Shown here: positions 22,621 to 33,983 of the stretch, piece after piece | How the letters are laid out: every line of letters starts with the position of its first letter | How positions within the stretch are numbered: position 1 is the first letter of the stretch | Assembly (NCBI GenBank): GCA_032988165.1 | Contig: JANTQF010000049.1 | Span: forward strand, 1-64,000 | Reading direction: 5' to 3' | Length of the DNA: 64,000 bases | Origin: Emmonsiellopsis sp. PD_33 | Lineage: Eukaryota > Ascomycota > Eurotiomycetes > Onygenales > Ajellomycetaceae | Notes under the pieces: generated by a model | The model's input: only the letters and a program-made list of their open reading frames with translations | Told to the model about the DNA's origin: nothing | Database searches by the model: none | Program-made: the position numbers and the translations under genes

Positions 22621-25600
22621 ATATATATTCTAATAGAGGCTAAACTCATTAATAAAAAGCTGATAAGAAAGAAATAATACTTTCTACTCTCCAGTAAAGA
22701 TATTCTTTAAGAACTTCCTCTTATGAACTGTAATCTTCAGCTCTCTATGTATTGGTGTTGATCTGTAGTATGGCTGAGTAGTGATTGAAGTTAAATGGAG
22801 AACCCTCTAAAGAAAAAGACTAGAAGTGGAATTTTCAGTCAGAAAGGTATTGTTAATTTTATTAAAGATATAATTAATAAAGATGTAGGCTCTGAATAGA
22901 ACAGAGCTTATCAGAATGATATTCAATATATTACTCTCAATTAAAATTATCTCATATTAATAGAAGGGTAGATGAGGACTCTGAAAATTAGATTCTTCTA
23001 CATTCAGAGTTAAATACTATATGATAGATTGAATCTACAAAATAGTTCTATTAAAATATGAGAATGTCTTCTGTCTATTCTTTCTAATAAACTACACTCT
23101 ATCTATATAGTTGAAGTTGGTCTTATCTGGTCATCTACATGGACATTTATTGTTTTCACACTGATACTATATGAAATTGAAGGGGAAAATTAATTCACTG
23201 ATAGAAGGATATAAGGTAAATTCCCCAGAGCAATGTTTAATTAAGCTTTCCCAGCTATATGAATACTATAATTTCATAGGGGAGTTAACAACTTCTGCCA
23301 TTTTGATGTGCATGTGCTGTTGAAATCTCTGAGACTTAACAAGCTTTAACATCAATAAGATCATATCTTAAAAGTATAAGGATATTAATATATGATTAAT
23401 AAGATGTTTTTCAGTATGAGAGAATATTAGCATCTAATCTGAAGAGATAATTAGAATCTATATATAATATAGTGGAAAGATTAGGAACTGTGCCCTACAT
23501 TTCTTTTTTAGATTTAATAGTCTATTAAGGAGGTTATAAATCAGAGTGATATCCTTCAGAGTCCAGAGAATCTACAGTAATAACTAATATAGCTCTCAAG
23601 ATATCTCAGCAGACTCTATCCATAAAGTAAAGGCTGTGGTAAAAGGATCCATACAATTCTTATTCTATTTATGAATAAGAAGCTCTATAGGGTCATTAAC
23701 TATGTAAATACAATTAGCTTTATCATTGATGTGTGATGAGGTTATTAGATTATTATCTTGAATAGTCAGATCAGAGGAATTAACCTTTTGAATCTTAGAG
23801 TTTCTGGCCTCTTAAGCTCCTAAAGGATGTTCAGATGTAGCATTAATGTTGTCTATTTTATTCTCCTTAATCTTAGTATAATGATTTATATTGTTATTAA
23901 TATCATCATTCATAATATATTCATCATTAGCCAATTTACAAGCTGCCTGAGTGGTGTTTAGAAGCTAATATATTATGTTTACTTTCTCATTTAATTTGCA
24001 GAGTCTATTATCAGAGTATGTAGCATCTCCATTATCATTATTTTTAATGGGCTGGTTAGATTGATCTGTTATCTAATTTTCTAAGTTAAAAGATTAAATA
24101 AATAATTGAATCAGAATATAAATACATACCTTTACATTATCTAGTATAGGCTCTGATATAAAATCTCAAGATCTCATGTCATGATTAAATGTTGGATCAT
24201 TTATATTAGTATTAATATAGTTTTTGAAGGTGTTCTGTAGTAATTTCAGATGTCAGCCTCTTAGAGCTGAGCACTTATTTACTCCATGAAGGGTGTGTTT
24301 TCTAAGATGGTAAAGGCTATAGATGGCTATATTATAGGTTAGATTTTTTTAGAGGGAAAAGTGGGAAAATTAGAAAAAAAGTATGAATATGATAGCTCTG
24401 AAAAAAGAAATGAGACTAAATACATACTAAATATACCTCTAAAAATAGAGGTCTCAAGTCATATCATCTAGTAGAATTATGAACTCTAATCTTTTTTATT
24501 TCCTTTTATTATTTATAGGTTTCCTTCTCCATCAGATATAATTTCATTTTCATATTATTATCTGGCCTACTCACTACCCAGTCATATCTGCTATTAACTC
24601 CTTCAGTTTAGAATTAAGTAGTATGATTAGTTTCTATTCTATAAATAAGAACTTTATGAATATATTACTAACTAGAAGTAGTCTAATAGCTAGAGAGATA
24701 GACTTCCTCTTATAAACCCTACACTTACTAGAAGCAGCAGTATATTAATAGAAAGTTAGAATCACATGAGCAATATATCCTCTAATTCCAATGGATAGTA
24801 TAATCAGATTGTATTGGAATCTTATAAGTAGATAAATTGCACATAAGAGAGGAATCTTTAGTGATAGACAAGATGATCATATCTTCTTACATTCTCCAGA
24901 AAAGTGGATAAACTGATATTATAGGTATTTCAGAGTTATAATTGTAAATTGTGTATGTGGATCACAGCACAGAATAGCACACTCAACAATTTTCAGATAT
25001 GAAAATATAAGACACTTGGCTATATAAAGATAAGAGTTGACTCAGATACTTAGTGGAATTCAACTGAAAACTCAGCTGAAGTTAGCTGTGGGTTAAGATA
25101 AATCTGAAGAGGATTAATGGAGGTTTGATAATAGATGAAGAAATATAAAATATAAGCTAATTAATAATTCTAGAAGAACATCATTATAATGAGCATGAAA
25201 ATGGATTTTAGAGATGATAGCTCTAGATACTGACCTGATTATTAACTATGGAGATCAATAATCAGCTATTTTATATACAGGGTGTTTGACAGGGTCACTG
25301 ATGGGGATTCAGAGTGCTTATGATCAGTTGATAAAGCTCTAACTTGAATTGAATAGAAAATATTATAGTGCTGGGCTGTGTAGTTAACACTGTCTATAGA
25401 TATTTCAAAGTTAGAATAAATTGCTAACCTGTTGGTTTTATCACAGAAATATGTCTAGTGGGAAAAAGAGCTAAATAAAGCTAGTTATTTAGAATGTGGC
25501 ATGTATAACTGCACTGATGAGGAGGATATCTTCCAGTATTTCTTCTAGAGGTTCATTTTGAATAAGTTTTATTAGGTGTTCTATTAGACTGGGCTGATTC

Positions 25601-28080
25601 TGAACTATAAACAATCTGATTTCATAGGATAATAGTATATTAAATGTACATGTCAGTACCTGCAATTCTGGAGATCAATGGCTTATATCTCACCTAGAAA
25701 TATATGTAAATCTTACTACCCAGATTAAGCTGTGGGATGATCTAGTTGAAAGGGATGAAGATAGATATATCTAAGTTGAAATATGAGATGAAGTTATTAA
25801 TTTTTAGGACTATATGACCTCTATGAAATAATATAGTGGTATAGGCTAGAGGAACTTTGCAGAGCTAGTTACCTGTTGAAAACCTGAAAAGAAATGAAAG
25901 TCCAATTTTGAAGTTAAGAAAGCTATAAAGAAGAAGATATACTTTATCTCCATCCCAGAGCAGATAGGATCTATGGCTTTATAAGGTATAATCTATAGCT
26001 TTGGATGTAGGATGTAGATCAGTAGCACTGAATGCATTTTCAGAGTATATTTCTCACATGAAAATCAGGATAAAATGAATTGCTAGTTGCAGAGCTGAAT
26101 GTATTAAATAAAGAATAAAGAATTTAATGATTTCATTGTGGAGGAGATAATTCTAATGTATGGTTGAAGAGAATGTATGAGTAGGGATTTTCAACTAAGT
26201 GATTATATATTCATTTTGGATTGCTTTCTATATATCTTCCATATAGTATTAATTTAATTTGAGTATATTCACTGCTGCTAGATAGTAAAATGAAGTATTT
26301 ATAAAGCATTCCTAATACCTATCTTAATAATATAATGAAAGATGTGGGAAATTACTGCACTTACTCTTTATTGTTGGTATGCACTTGCTTCACAGATCTA
26401 TATATATATATTTTGGAGCTATTAGTAGCTAATTTATATGTGTATTCTGAAAATGATGAGGGTCTATATCATATATTATCTTAAAAGACATCAGTATGAG
26501 CTCATTTCATAGTTGTATTTGAGTTGGCTGGTTTAGTTACTAGTATATAGAAAATAAAAAGAGATGATGTTGATTTTGAAGGTAAACTAAAAGTAAGTAA
26601 ATAAAGTGATATATTAATTACTAGATAGAGTAGTCAGATGATGCCTGATTCATTACAAAATACTTATCTTTTCCTCTTCCTCTTTCTCTTCCTCTTTCTT
26701 CTTCAAATATACAGCTAAAACTCTGATTTTACATTTATCTCTCTCTCCTCTGCTGATATAGATGTCCTCTCCCCCTCTCTCACTTTGAAATATCAAGTAA
26801 GTAGTTATTATGCTTAAAGAAGCTTGAAATTTTAGAGATATAAGAACTAATAATTCCTTTAGGATACTTTAAATAAAAGCTGCCTCTATCTCTATCACCC
26901 CTTGCAAGACCTGAGGCAGTAAAACTAATTCTGAACCAGAGGAGAATTCTGAAGCTACTAAGATTCAGAAAGTCTCTATATATTACTACTATATGATGAA
27001 TTATATCTATTCTAAGAATCTTAATTAGCTCTATAATAAGCTCTCTGAGAGTAAGAATGCCTGCAGTAATTATGTGTAAGATAAAAAAATATGCACTGAG
27101 GTTCCTATGGAAATGTCAGAGCAAATTGGAAATAAATAGATCTTATATAATAATTATCTTAATATTTTGAATCTCTTTGTTAAGTCTATTCATACTAAGA
27201 ACATTAATGATCATATGGATACTATGAAGGTGAAGTTAGTAGAGCTTATCAAAAAGAAGTCTAAAGTTAAAAAGAAGCCTATTATGAGTAGAGAGGACTT
27301 AATTATCAGTAATATTAAGAGTAGTCAGATGGAATTTAAAAAGGTTGCTGTGCTGCAGAAGATTACCTCTGAACTTAAATAATAATGGGAAATTAGAGAA
27401 GTACAGCTTCAATAGATGGTTAATTTAGTTGAGATAGTTAAAATATATGGACTCATTTAATTATTATATTAATATAGTTAATAAATTGTGAAATAAGGTG
27501 TGGGTAAAAATCTGAGCATCATTAGACTTAGAATTTGAAACTTAGGAGATGAGGTCTGCAGCCTGAATGTATAGATATAGTATTACTCAAGCTTAATATA
27601 TTTTATAAATTCTATATGAATGACCCTATACTAACTAATATCTTATTTATATAGGTGAAATAGAAGATGAGTATGGAGAGCAAGATGAAGTTATCTAGCT
27701 TAAAGCACTATCCCTCTCCTACTTACTATAATACTTCAATTAAGAGTTTCAATGAATTTAATACTAATATGGGTTAGAGCCCCTTTCTCCCTATAATAGT
27801 ACTAGAGATAGAAGACTACCATAAACATGCTTATTTAGTGCCTACTTCCTCTATCCACTCCAACAAACCTAATGATGAGATGGCTGGGGGGGAGGCATAG
27901 TTGATTCTAGAGATTAGAGGAAAGAATGAAGATGCTATAAAGAGAGTAGGTAGTAAGTTCTTTTAGATTTTTTAGATTTAGATATAGAGTTTAATTTCTT
28001 TTTCTTTTTTCTAAATAGATAGATAGGGATAATACAATGAATGAATGTTCTTTTTAATTATTTCTCTATTCTAAAAATGA
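22621..28080. other. AT-rich, CpG-free decayed mobile DNA
   Basis: No intact gene. A pyrimidine-rich run lies at about 26664-26705. A plus-strand decayed frame at about 26880-27430 encodes a lysine-rich segment (longest open part 27167-27382, 71 codons) flanked by stops. I do not recognise its family. It may be a gag-like or accessory frame of another element. Confidence 0.5.
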
Positions 28081-28710
28081 AAATATAATGAAATATTAAA
28101 GTTTTACTCTAGAGATGAGTGTATACACAGTAAATTCAATACTCTATAATTATATCATAGCTCCAACATGTAGAATGATAACAGAACAGTGTGATAATTA
28201 ATTTTCATTGTAATTTACTCTCTAATATATTTGCTAGAGCATTATGCTAGATGAATTATTAATGAAATATTAACATTATATTTTAGAGAATAATAGGTAT
28301 ATTATTAAATTGAAGTTTACTATCATATCATTACTCCAACATATAGAATGATAGTAGGATAGTGTGGTAATTAGCCTCCATTATAATTTATTCTCTAATA
28401 TATTTACTAGAGCATTGTGCCAGACAAATTATTAATAAAATATTAACATTATATTTCAGAGAATAATGGATATACTATTAAATTGAGGTTTACTAGCATA
28501 TCATTGCTCTGATGTGTAGAATGGTAGTAGAATGAGATAGTAGTAGTTTACAATTTCATAGAATAGTCACATATTATTAAAATCCTTTATGATTTTAATA
28601 TATATAGGTCAAAAGCTTTAATATAAATAGAATATTAATGTTAGATTTTAGAGAATGATGATTCCACAGTAAAATCTACTTTCCATGGTGATATGACAGC
28701 TCCAATTCAC
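28080..28710. repeat. Tandem repeat with 173-bp period at the block edge
   Basis: The motif ATATCAT followed by a CTCC/CTCT-containing run recurs at 28152, 28325 and 28498, exactly 173 bp apart. A degraded relative lies near 28690. The units share a core with ACTCTCTAATATATTTGCTA and a following AAATATTAACATTATATTT. The array lies at the right edge of the CpG-free block. Confidence 0.8.
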
Positions 28711-29011
28711 ATAACAGTGTCAGAGCTGTCAGAGCACTGTTCCAGCAGACCACAAAAATCCGGTATGGAGACATAGATAGCAAGTAGGGGAATAAACATA
28801 AATCCCTAATTTTCGACCCGAAGTTTTAACCAAAGATATTCCAAAAGTAAGAATTCGTAAGGCTCATGGTAATGGGCGTCGTCAAAACGTAGGGCGCTGT
28901 GCCCGCTTTAGGGGTTGAGGATCCAAAAACCAAGCGAGGGGATATCCATGAGATCCACTCGGCAATTCCAACAATAGTAACAGTAGTAATGATATATCGT
29001 CGTTAAAAAAA

Positions 29012-30983
29012 TCACGACATGGCGTTCCGTTTCTTAGCATCAGTAACCGATTTCTCCCAATCTGTCCGGGTCAAGAAAACTGTTTCAATGCAGAAAACTA
29101 AGAATAGCGCAACAGCAACACCAGCCCAGAGGCCCCAGAGGCCCCATCCTAGGCCGAAGGCCGTGCCCATACTGATAGGCATAGCGACAACATAGTAACA
29201 GAACAGCTGCACCCAACCACCGATCGACTGACGGCCCAACGCCCGAAGGATGCCGTTGCAACCAGTCGCAAGCGCGTCAAAGAGCTGGAATGAGGCGCAA
29301 AGTGGTAGAACTTTGGCTACCATATCTGCAACCTCTTTGTCAGAGGTAAAGAGGGCGGGGATAAAGCCACGCAGCGATGAGAGGATGGTCACGTTCAAGA
29401 TCCCGATAATGACAGAGCCCACCATGACGACCTTGCCGGATGTCTTGGCCGCATCGGTCAGCGTCGCGCCGATTAGGTTCCCAATGCGAGTGCTGCCGGC
29501 AATGGAGAGCGGGAATGGGATCTGGAAGGCTATGCTGGCTATTGTAGAGAGGACGGATTGGGCTGCAAGTGCTGTGGTGCCAAAGTAGGACGCGGCAAGG
29601 GTGAGGACTTCAAAAGCCAGGACTTCGGCTTCTACCATGAGGAATCCTGGAAGGGCTAGACGGATCATAGGGCCCCAGTTCTCGAGCGCTCGGCGGGTGA
29701 AGCCATTCCAGCACTCTTTGCCGGCGATGAAGTAGACATAGAGGAATAGCAATATTGGGAGGAGGTTATCTGTGATGGCGACAGCGAGTGGTGCGCCGAC
29801 GAAGCCCCAGTTGAATTTCTAATTGGTTAGGTTAGCACGGCATGCATGCTTCGTGAACCGACACCGTAGAGGATGGGAGGATAAAACATACCCAAACAAA
29901 GAGCCAGTTCATAAACGCATTAAGCGGGGCGCATATTATAAGAACCATCAGCCCCGCAGAGAATAGGCCTTGCGCCTGAACGAACCGTTTCGCGCTTTCA
30001 AAACATGCGTATCCCGGAGCACCAAGGAGAACAACCTTCAGATATTTTCCTGCGAGTATTGCAACGTCCTTCTCAGGAACAATCAACATTAAGATTCGAT
30101 CTGCGAAAAACCACACAAAGCCGATGGGGATCGTCACAATCCAGAGGAAATAAATCATCCTTTGCATGTGCAATCCAACCAAGTGTTTCTTTCCTGACCC
30201 ATACGCCTGCGCGCACAGAGTATCCAAACTCGTGGAAAGACCCTGGTAGACGGCGAAGCCGGTGATATTGGCCGTCATACTGGCCAGGGAGACGGCTGCC
30301 AGTTCCACTGTTCCAAGATGCCCGACCGTGAAGATGCTGGCAACTGTCAACGAGTACTGAAGAATAAACGTGAGCATCAGGGGAGCGGTATATTTAGTCA
30401 AAACTATGGCTTCCCGACGCCACGACGTATGGATCAGACCCGCGGCGACTGCCTCCTCCCATTTCCCATCAACATCGCCAACTTGGTCCTCAGTAGGCCG
30501 GGTTGGGACCAGAAGAGCAGTCGTCTCCGTCGCGGCAGAGCTGGCAGCCGATCCAGCAACAGAAGGCCTCCGCGCAGATTCCACATCCCCTGTCCGAGCT
30601 TCTGTCCGAGATTCTTTCAGTCGCTGGGTCAGCAGTCCACTGACTTGGCCATACATATCGCTAGGTTTCCGGTGGTGAAACTCCGGGGGGATAACATGGT
30701 TGTCCGCTAACAAATCTCTTTCCTCCTCCAGCGCCTGCTCCCGTTCCCTCTCCGTCAATGCCTCATAGTCTTGGGGGTGTGGGACAACAGTCCCCCTAGG
30801 GCCGGCAGTGAAGAAACTTGGTCTCCTGTATGATCCGGTTAAAGAATGCGGATTGGCGGTGCTAGTCGAAGGCAATAACGACGAGGTTTCAGAACGGCTT
30901 CCGTCTATTTGTTCGTGGTCTTCATTGTTATTCCTAGGACTATTGTTCCCATCTTTCGGGTCGAACGGCGAATGGGACGGCAT
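29012..30983 (-). CDS. MATE-family multidrug/toxin-extrusion transporter, two exons
   Basis: Exons 29892-30983 and 29012-29818 join across a 73 bp intron (GTATGT donor, ATTAG acceptor, in phase) to 632 aa. The first 195 residues are hydrophilic, rich in Ser, Pro, Glu and Arg, and probably cytosolic. Twelve membrane segments follow from about residue 196 (LTKYTAPLMLTFILQYSLTV), with two MatE repeats: VGHLGTVELAAVSLASM in the first half and ASYFGTTALAAQSVL in the second. The fungal family is related to yeast Erc1 and Ythr-type proteins and is thought to export organic cations or metabolites by H+ or Na+ antiport. The substrate is unknown. The gene diverges from the DUF202 gene, 725 bp away. Its 3' end is only about 250 bp from the CpG-free block. 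Confidence 0.93.
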
Positions 30984-31708
30984 ATCGGTAGAAGTGAGAG
31001 GGGTTGGACACTCTCCGGCGGCGGAACCAGCGTGGGTATGCTGTCAAATAAGGAGGAAGCAGGTATATTGACACCAATTGGCGCTGGTAGCCTGCAGCTG
31101 AAGCGGAGAAGTTGTACTTTGGAGGGGGATGGGGTCAATATCAGCCAGAAACATAGAGATGCTGGTGGTCTGCTATAGATAGATGCAAGGCCCCATATGA
31201 AAATGATATGACAATCCCACTTTGTTCAGCGAATTTAAGCGATGGAAACCATCCCCAGACATCCCGCGAAAGACGAAGCGGTCGTAGAAACAATCTCCAT
31301 CTCCGCCATCAAAAACTGCATCGCCGAACCGCCGCTATCGCAGGTCCCGTGATCGGCTCCACCGGAATGCCGAGACCGGCTGCCAAAAGGCGCCAGTCCC
31401 GGCCAATCAGCGGCGAACCCGACCGCTTATGTAAGAGCCTCGTAGTCCATGCGTCGACGCCTTACCCGATTTGGACTGAGAATACGCTCCCACGCTAGCC
31501 CGATCGGGACTGGCGCGCGAAACGGCTGGACTTCCCTCTTTCGGGTGTGACGACACCGCATCGTCAAAGTCGATGGTGATGTTGATGCGGATTGACGATA
31601 CATTGACGATACATTTTATGAGTGTTTGCAGGCGATTAATCTGCACCACAAATGCCTCCTTAGCTCTGAGCTAAATTTCACGAATTGTTTTGTCCAAATC
31701 TAACCACG
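30984..31708. promoter_or_regulatory. Divergent intergenic region between the MATE and DUF202 genes
   Basis: A 725 bp region expected to hold promoters for both flanking genes. Open frames here are short and unconvincing. No specific factor site is claimed. Confidence 0.4.
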
Positions 31709-32286
31709 ATGCCGCACGAGGTGACCCCCGAGCTAGAGGATGGCACGCCTGCTCCAGCCTACAACATCCTCAACAACCCCCTCCATACGAAGCCTGTCCT
31801 CGTTACCTCGTAAGTACACCAACACCAACCATTCCCATACCCTATCTAACATTATACTCCAGCGACCTCGCCGCCCGCGGTCCCATCTTCCTCTCCACCC
31901 CCCTCCTCGGCCCGCTCCTCTTCGAAAACAAAGCCTCCGACGCCCGCGACCACTGCGCCAACGAGCGCACCTTTCTCTCCTGGCTCCGTCTATCCATGTA
32001 CCTCTCCATCGTCGCCTGTGCAATCATAATGTCCTTCCACCTCCGCTACAAGCCGTCAAAGCTCGAGCTGCGCATGGCGCTGCCACTGGGGATCGTGTTT
32101 TGGGTGCTGTCGCTTGCGTGTCTGTGTAGCGGGTTTGCGACGTACTTGCGGACGATGACCAAGTATAGCCGGCATGCTGCTTTGGTGCAGAGCGGGTGGA
32201 AGACGCAGGCGGTTTTTACGGTTGTGGCGACTGCGATTGTGGGGACGTGTGTGCTTTTGTTGGCTACGGATAGTCCGAAGTCGTAG
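31709..32286 (+). CDS. DUF202-domain integral membrane protein, two exons
   Basis: Exons 31709-31809 and 31863-32286 (53 bp intron, GTAAGT donor, TCCAG acceptor) give 174 aa. ANERTFLSWLR (66-76) is the signature of the DUF202/YidH family, just before the first of three membrane segments (about 77-93, 108-128 and 150-167). The chosen start gives MPHEVTPELEDG, with an acidic leader. An earlier in-frame ATG at 31690 reads through the intron in a different frame and is not favoured. The function of fungal single-domain DUF202 proteins is unknown; the same domain forms the membrane part of Vtc1. Confidence 0.85.
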
Positions 32287-32985
32287 GGGGGTTTCTTTTT
32301 GGTTTTTTTTAACGCTTTGAGAAGCGTGGTGTTTTGGGAGTTTAGGGGGGTTGGGTATTTATACTGATTCAGGCTGCATTTCGGGCATGGCATTTCGTTG
32401 TCTTTGGCACTTAGTGTATGGTTCCGGATTCTGGCTTTCGCGTTTATCTGTTTCCGGATTGATTTCCCTTTGATTTAGCGGCAAAATACCCTCTGCACTT
32501 GTTAAATTTACGAGAACTAATGCGGTCTCCTGTCACCCTTTTATTTTCTAGCTTTCATCTCAGTATGTCCCAGCGGGGATAATACATTGGCTATGTTTTA
32601 CGTCGTGCCTAAAATATATCACGGGGACAACTTGAAGGTGACGATAAAACAACTGGATATAGGACCAAGGATAATATCAAATCAAGTAGCCGAAAATAAA
32701 TCAAGATTAGTTCTAGTGGTTATCACGCTAAAACAAGATTATGAAAAGAAACGCCATAAAACTGGGTGTTTTGCAAGCAATTGAAACAGTGCTATAGAGA
32801 AGCCGATTAGAAAATTAAGTGAACGACGTCGAAATCCTATATACGTCTCATATGGCCTTCGACGGTCCCATTTCCCCCCGAGCTCGCCTGAAAGTCCGTG
32901 GCAGGCCCAAGGTTACCCCTGATCGCCTCGGAAAATGCAAAACACAGCAAGCTAAGTCATGCTATAATTGAGCCCTTGAAAGCTA
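32287..32985. other. Convergent 3' intergenic region
   Basis: About 0.7 kb between the stops of the DUF202 gene and idi1, which are transcribed towards each other. T-rich sequence just after 32286 fits a polyadenylation region. No gene seen. Confidence 0.45.
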
Positions 32986-33983
32986 TTACATACGGTGGAG
33001 AGTCTTGTCCCCCGTCAGCTTGTTAAATTCAGGGGTGCCGAACTTCTCCCACCACCCGAACAGCATGGAGTTGCAGATGAGCTTGAACCAGGGGGTGAAT
33101 TTTAGGCCGGGCTCCTCGAACATCTGTTTGAGCTCATCTGCGGTGACATATTTCGTATCGCGGACTTCGTTGGCGTTCACGTCAAGATCGACGTCTGCTT
33201 GTATGAAGAGGATGTAATCGACTATGTGATTGCGGATTTTATTGTTAGTTTGTCGCGTGTTTGTATACCACGCTGACGTGGAGATAAGGGGGGTCTGTGT
33301 CTGCTCACTCTCATGCTCTCCCCACTTCCCATCACTGGGCGCCTTATAATGTATCCGGGTCAAAAACTCAAATTTCTCCAGAGGTACTTGTTCCGCCTTG
33401 ATCCCCAGCTCGTGGTTCAGTTTTCTTTGGGCAGCTCTGCGAACGCCCTGCACCGCAGCCTCGAGCTCTGCGCCAGTTTCGCCTGGGATTCCAAGAGGGT
33501 GGGAGCAGCAGGTGTTTGTCCACATATCGGGGAAGGTGATCTTTTCTGATGCCCGTTGTTGTAGCAGAAGCCGATTCTGTGAGTCAAACAGGAAGACGGA
33601 GAATGCGCGGTGGAGGAGGCCGCGGTTAATGTTGGTCATTAGGTGGCCTGGATGGTTCAGATATGTTAGTTTCATGTGTGTGTTTTTGAAGCAAAGTAGT
33701 CGCAAACAGCATATTAAATGGAATAATCAGGGAGAAACTAACATGTCTTCTTGCTAGCACTGCCAATGGGCTGGTCGTTATCATCGAGAACAATACACAT
33801 CTCATCCATCAGACGGATTTGCTCCTCATCGTACCCCTCCAGTTCGCCGCCCTCTCGGGCAGAAGGGCCGTTCAAATTCCGGTTCAAAGTATGCGCAAGG
33901 CTAGGGTCGACATCTGGAAAGAGGGTGGTGACATTTTCCGCTGTTATGGCCGTGGTCTCCGTGGCAGTGGTGGTGGTCGACAT
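32986..33983 (-). CDS. idi1: Isopentenyl-diphosphate delta-isomerase, three exons
   Basis: Exons 33743-33983, 33309-33647 and 32986-33221 give 271 aa. The enzyme converts isopentenyl diphosphate to dimethylallyl diphosphate in the mevalonate pathway, feeding sterols and other isoprenoids. Splicing restores KKTCHLMTNINRGLLHRAFS at junction one and WGEHEIDYILF at junction two. The Nudix-fold active site is visible: TNTCCSHPL with catalytic Cys128, and GEHE (190-193) supplying metal-binding Glu. The start ATG at 33981-33983 (MSTTTTATE) is preferred over an in-frame Met 20 codons upstream. The second intron (33222-33308, GTGAGC...CATAG) is 87 bp and contains no stop in frame, so an unspliced transcript would still be translated with 29 extra residues directly after the catalytic GEHE. 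Confidence 0.95.

Noticed and set aside
27167..27382. 71-codon lysine-rich frame as a host gene
   Set aside because: It lies inside the CpG-free block, is bordered by in-frame stops, and continues as a decayed frame on both sides.
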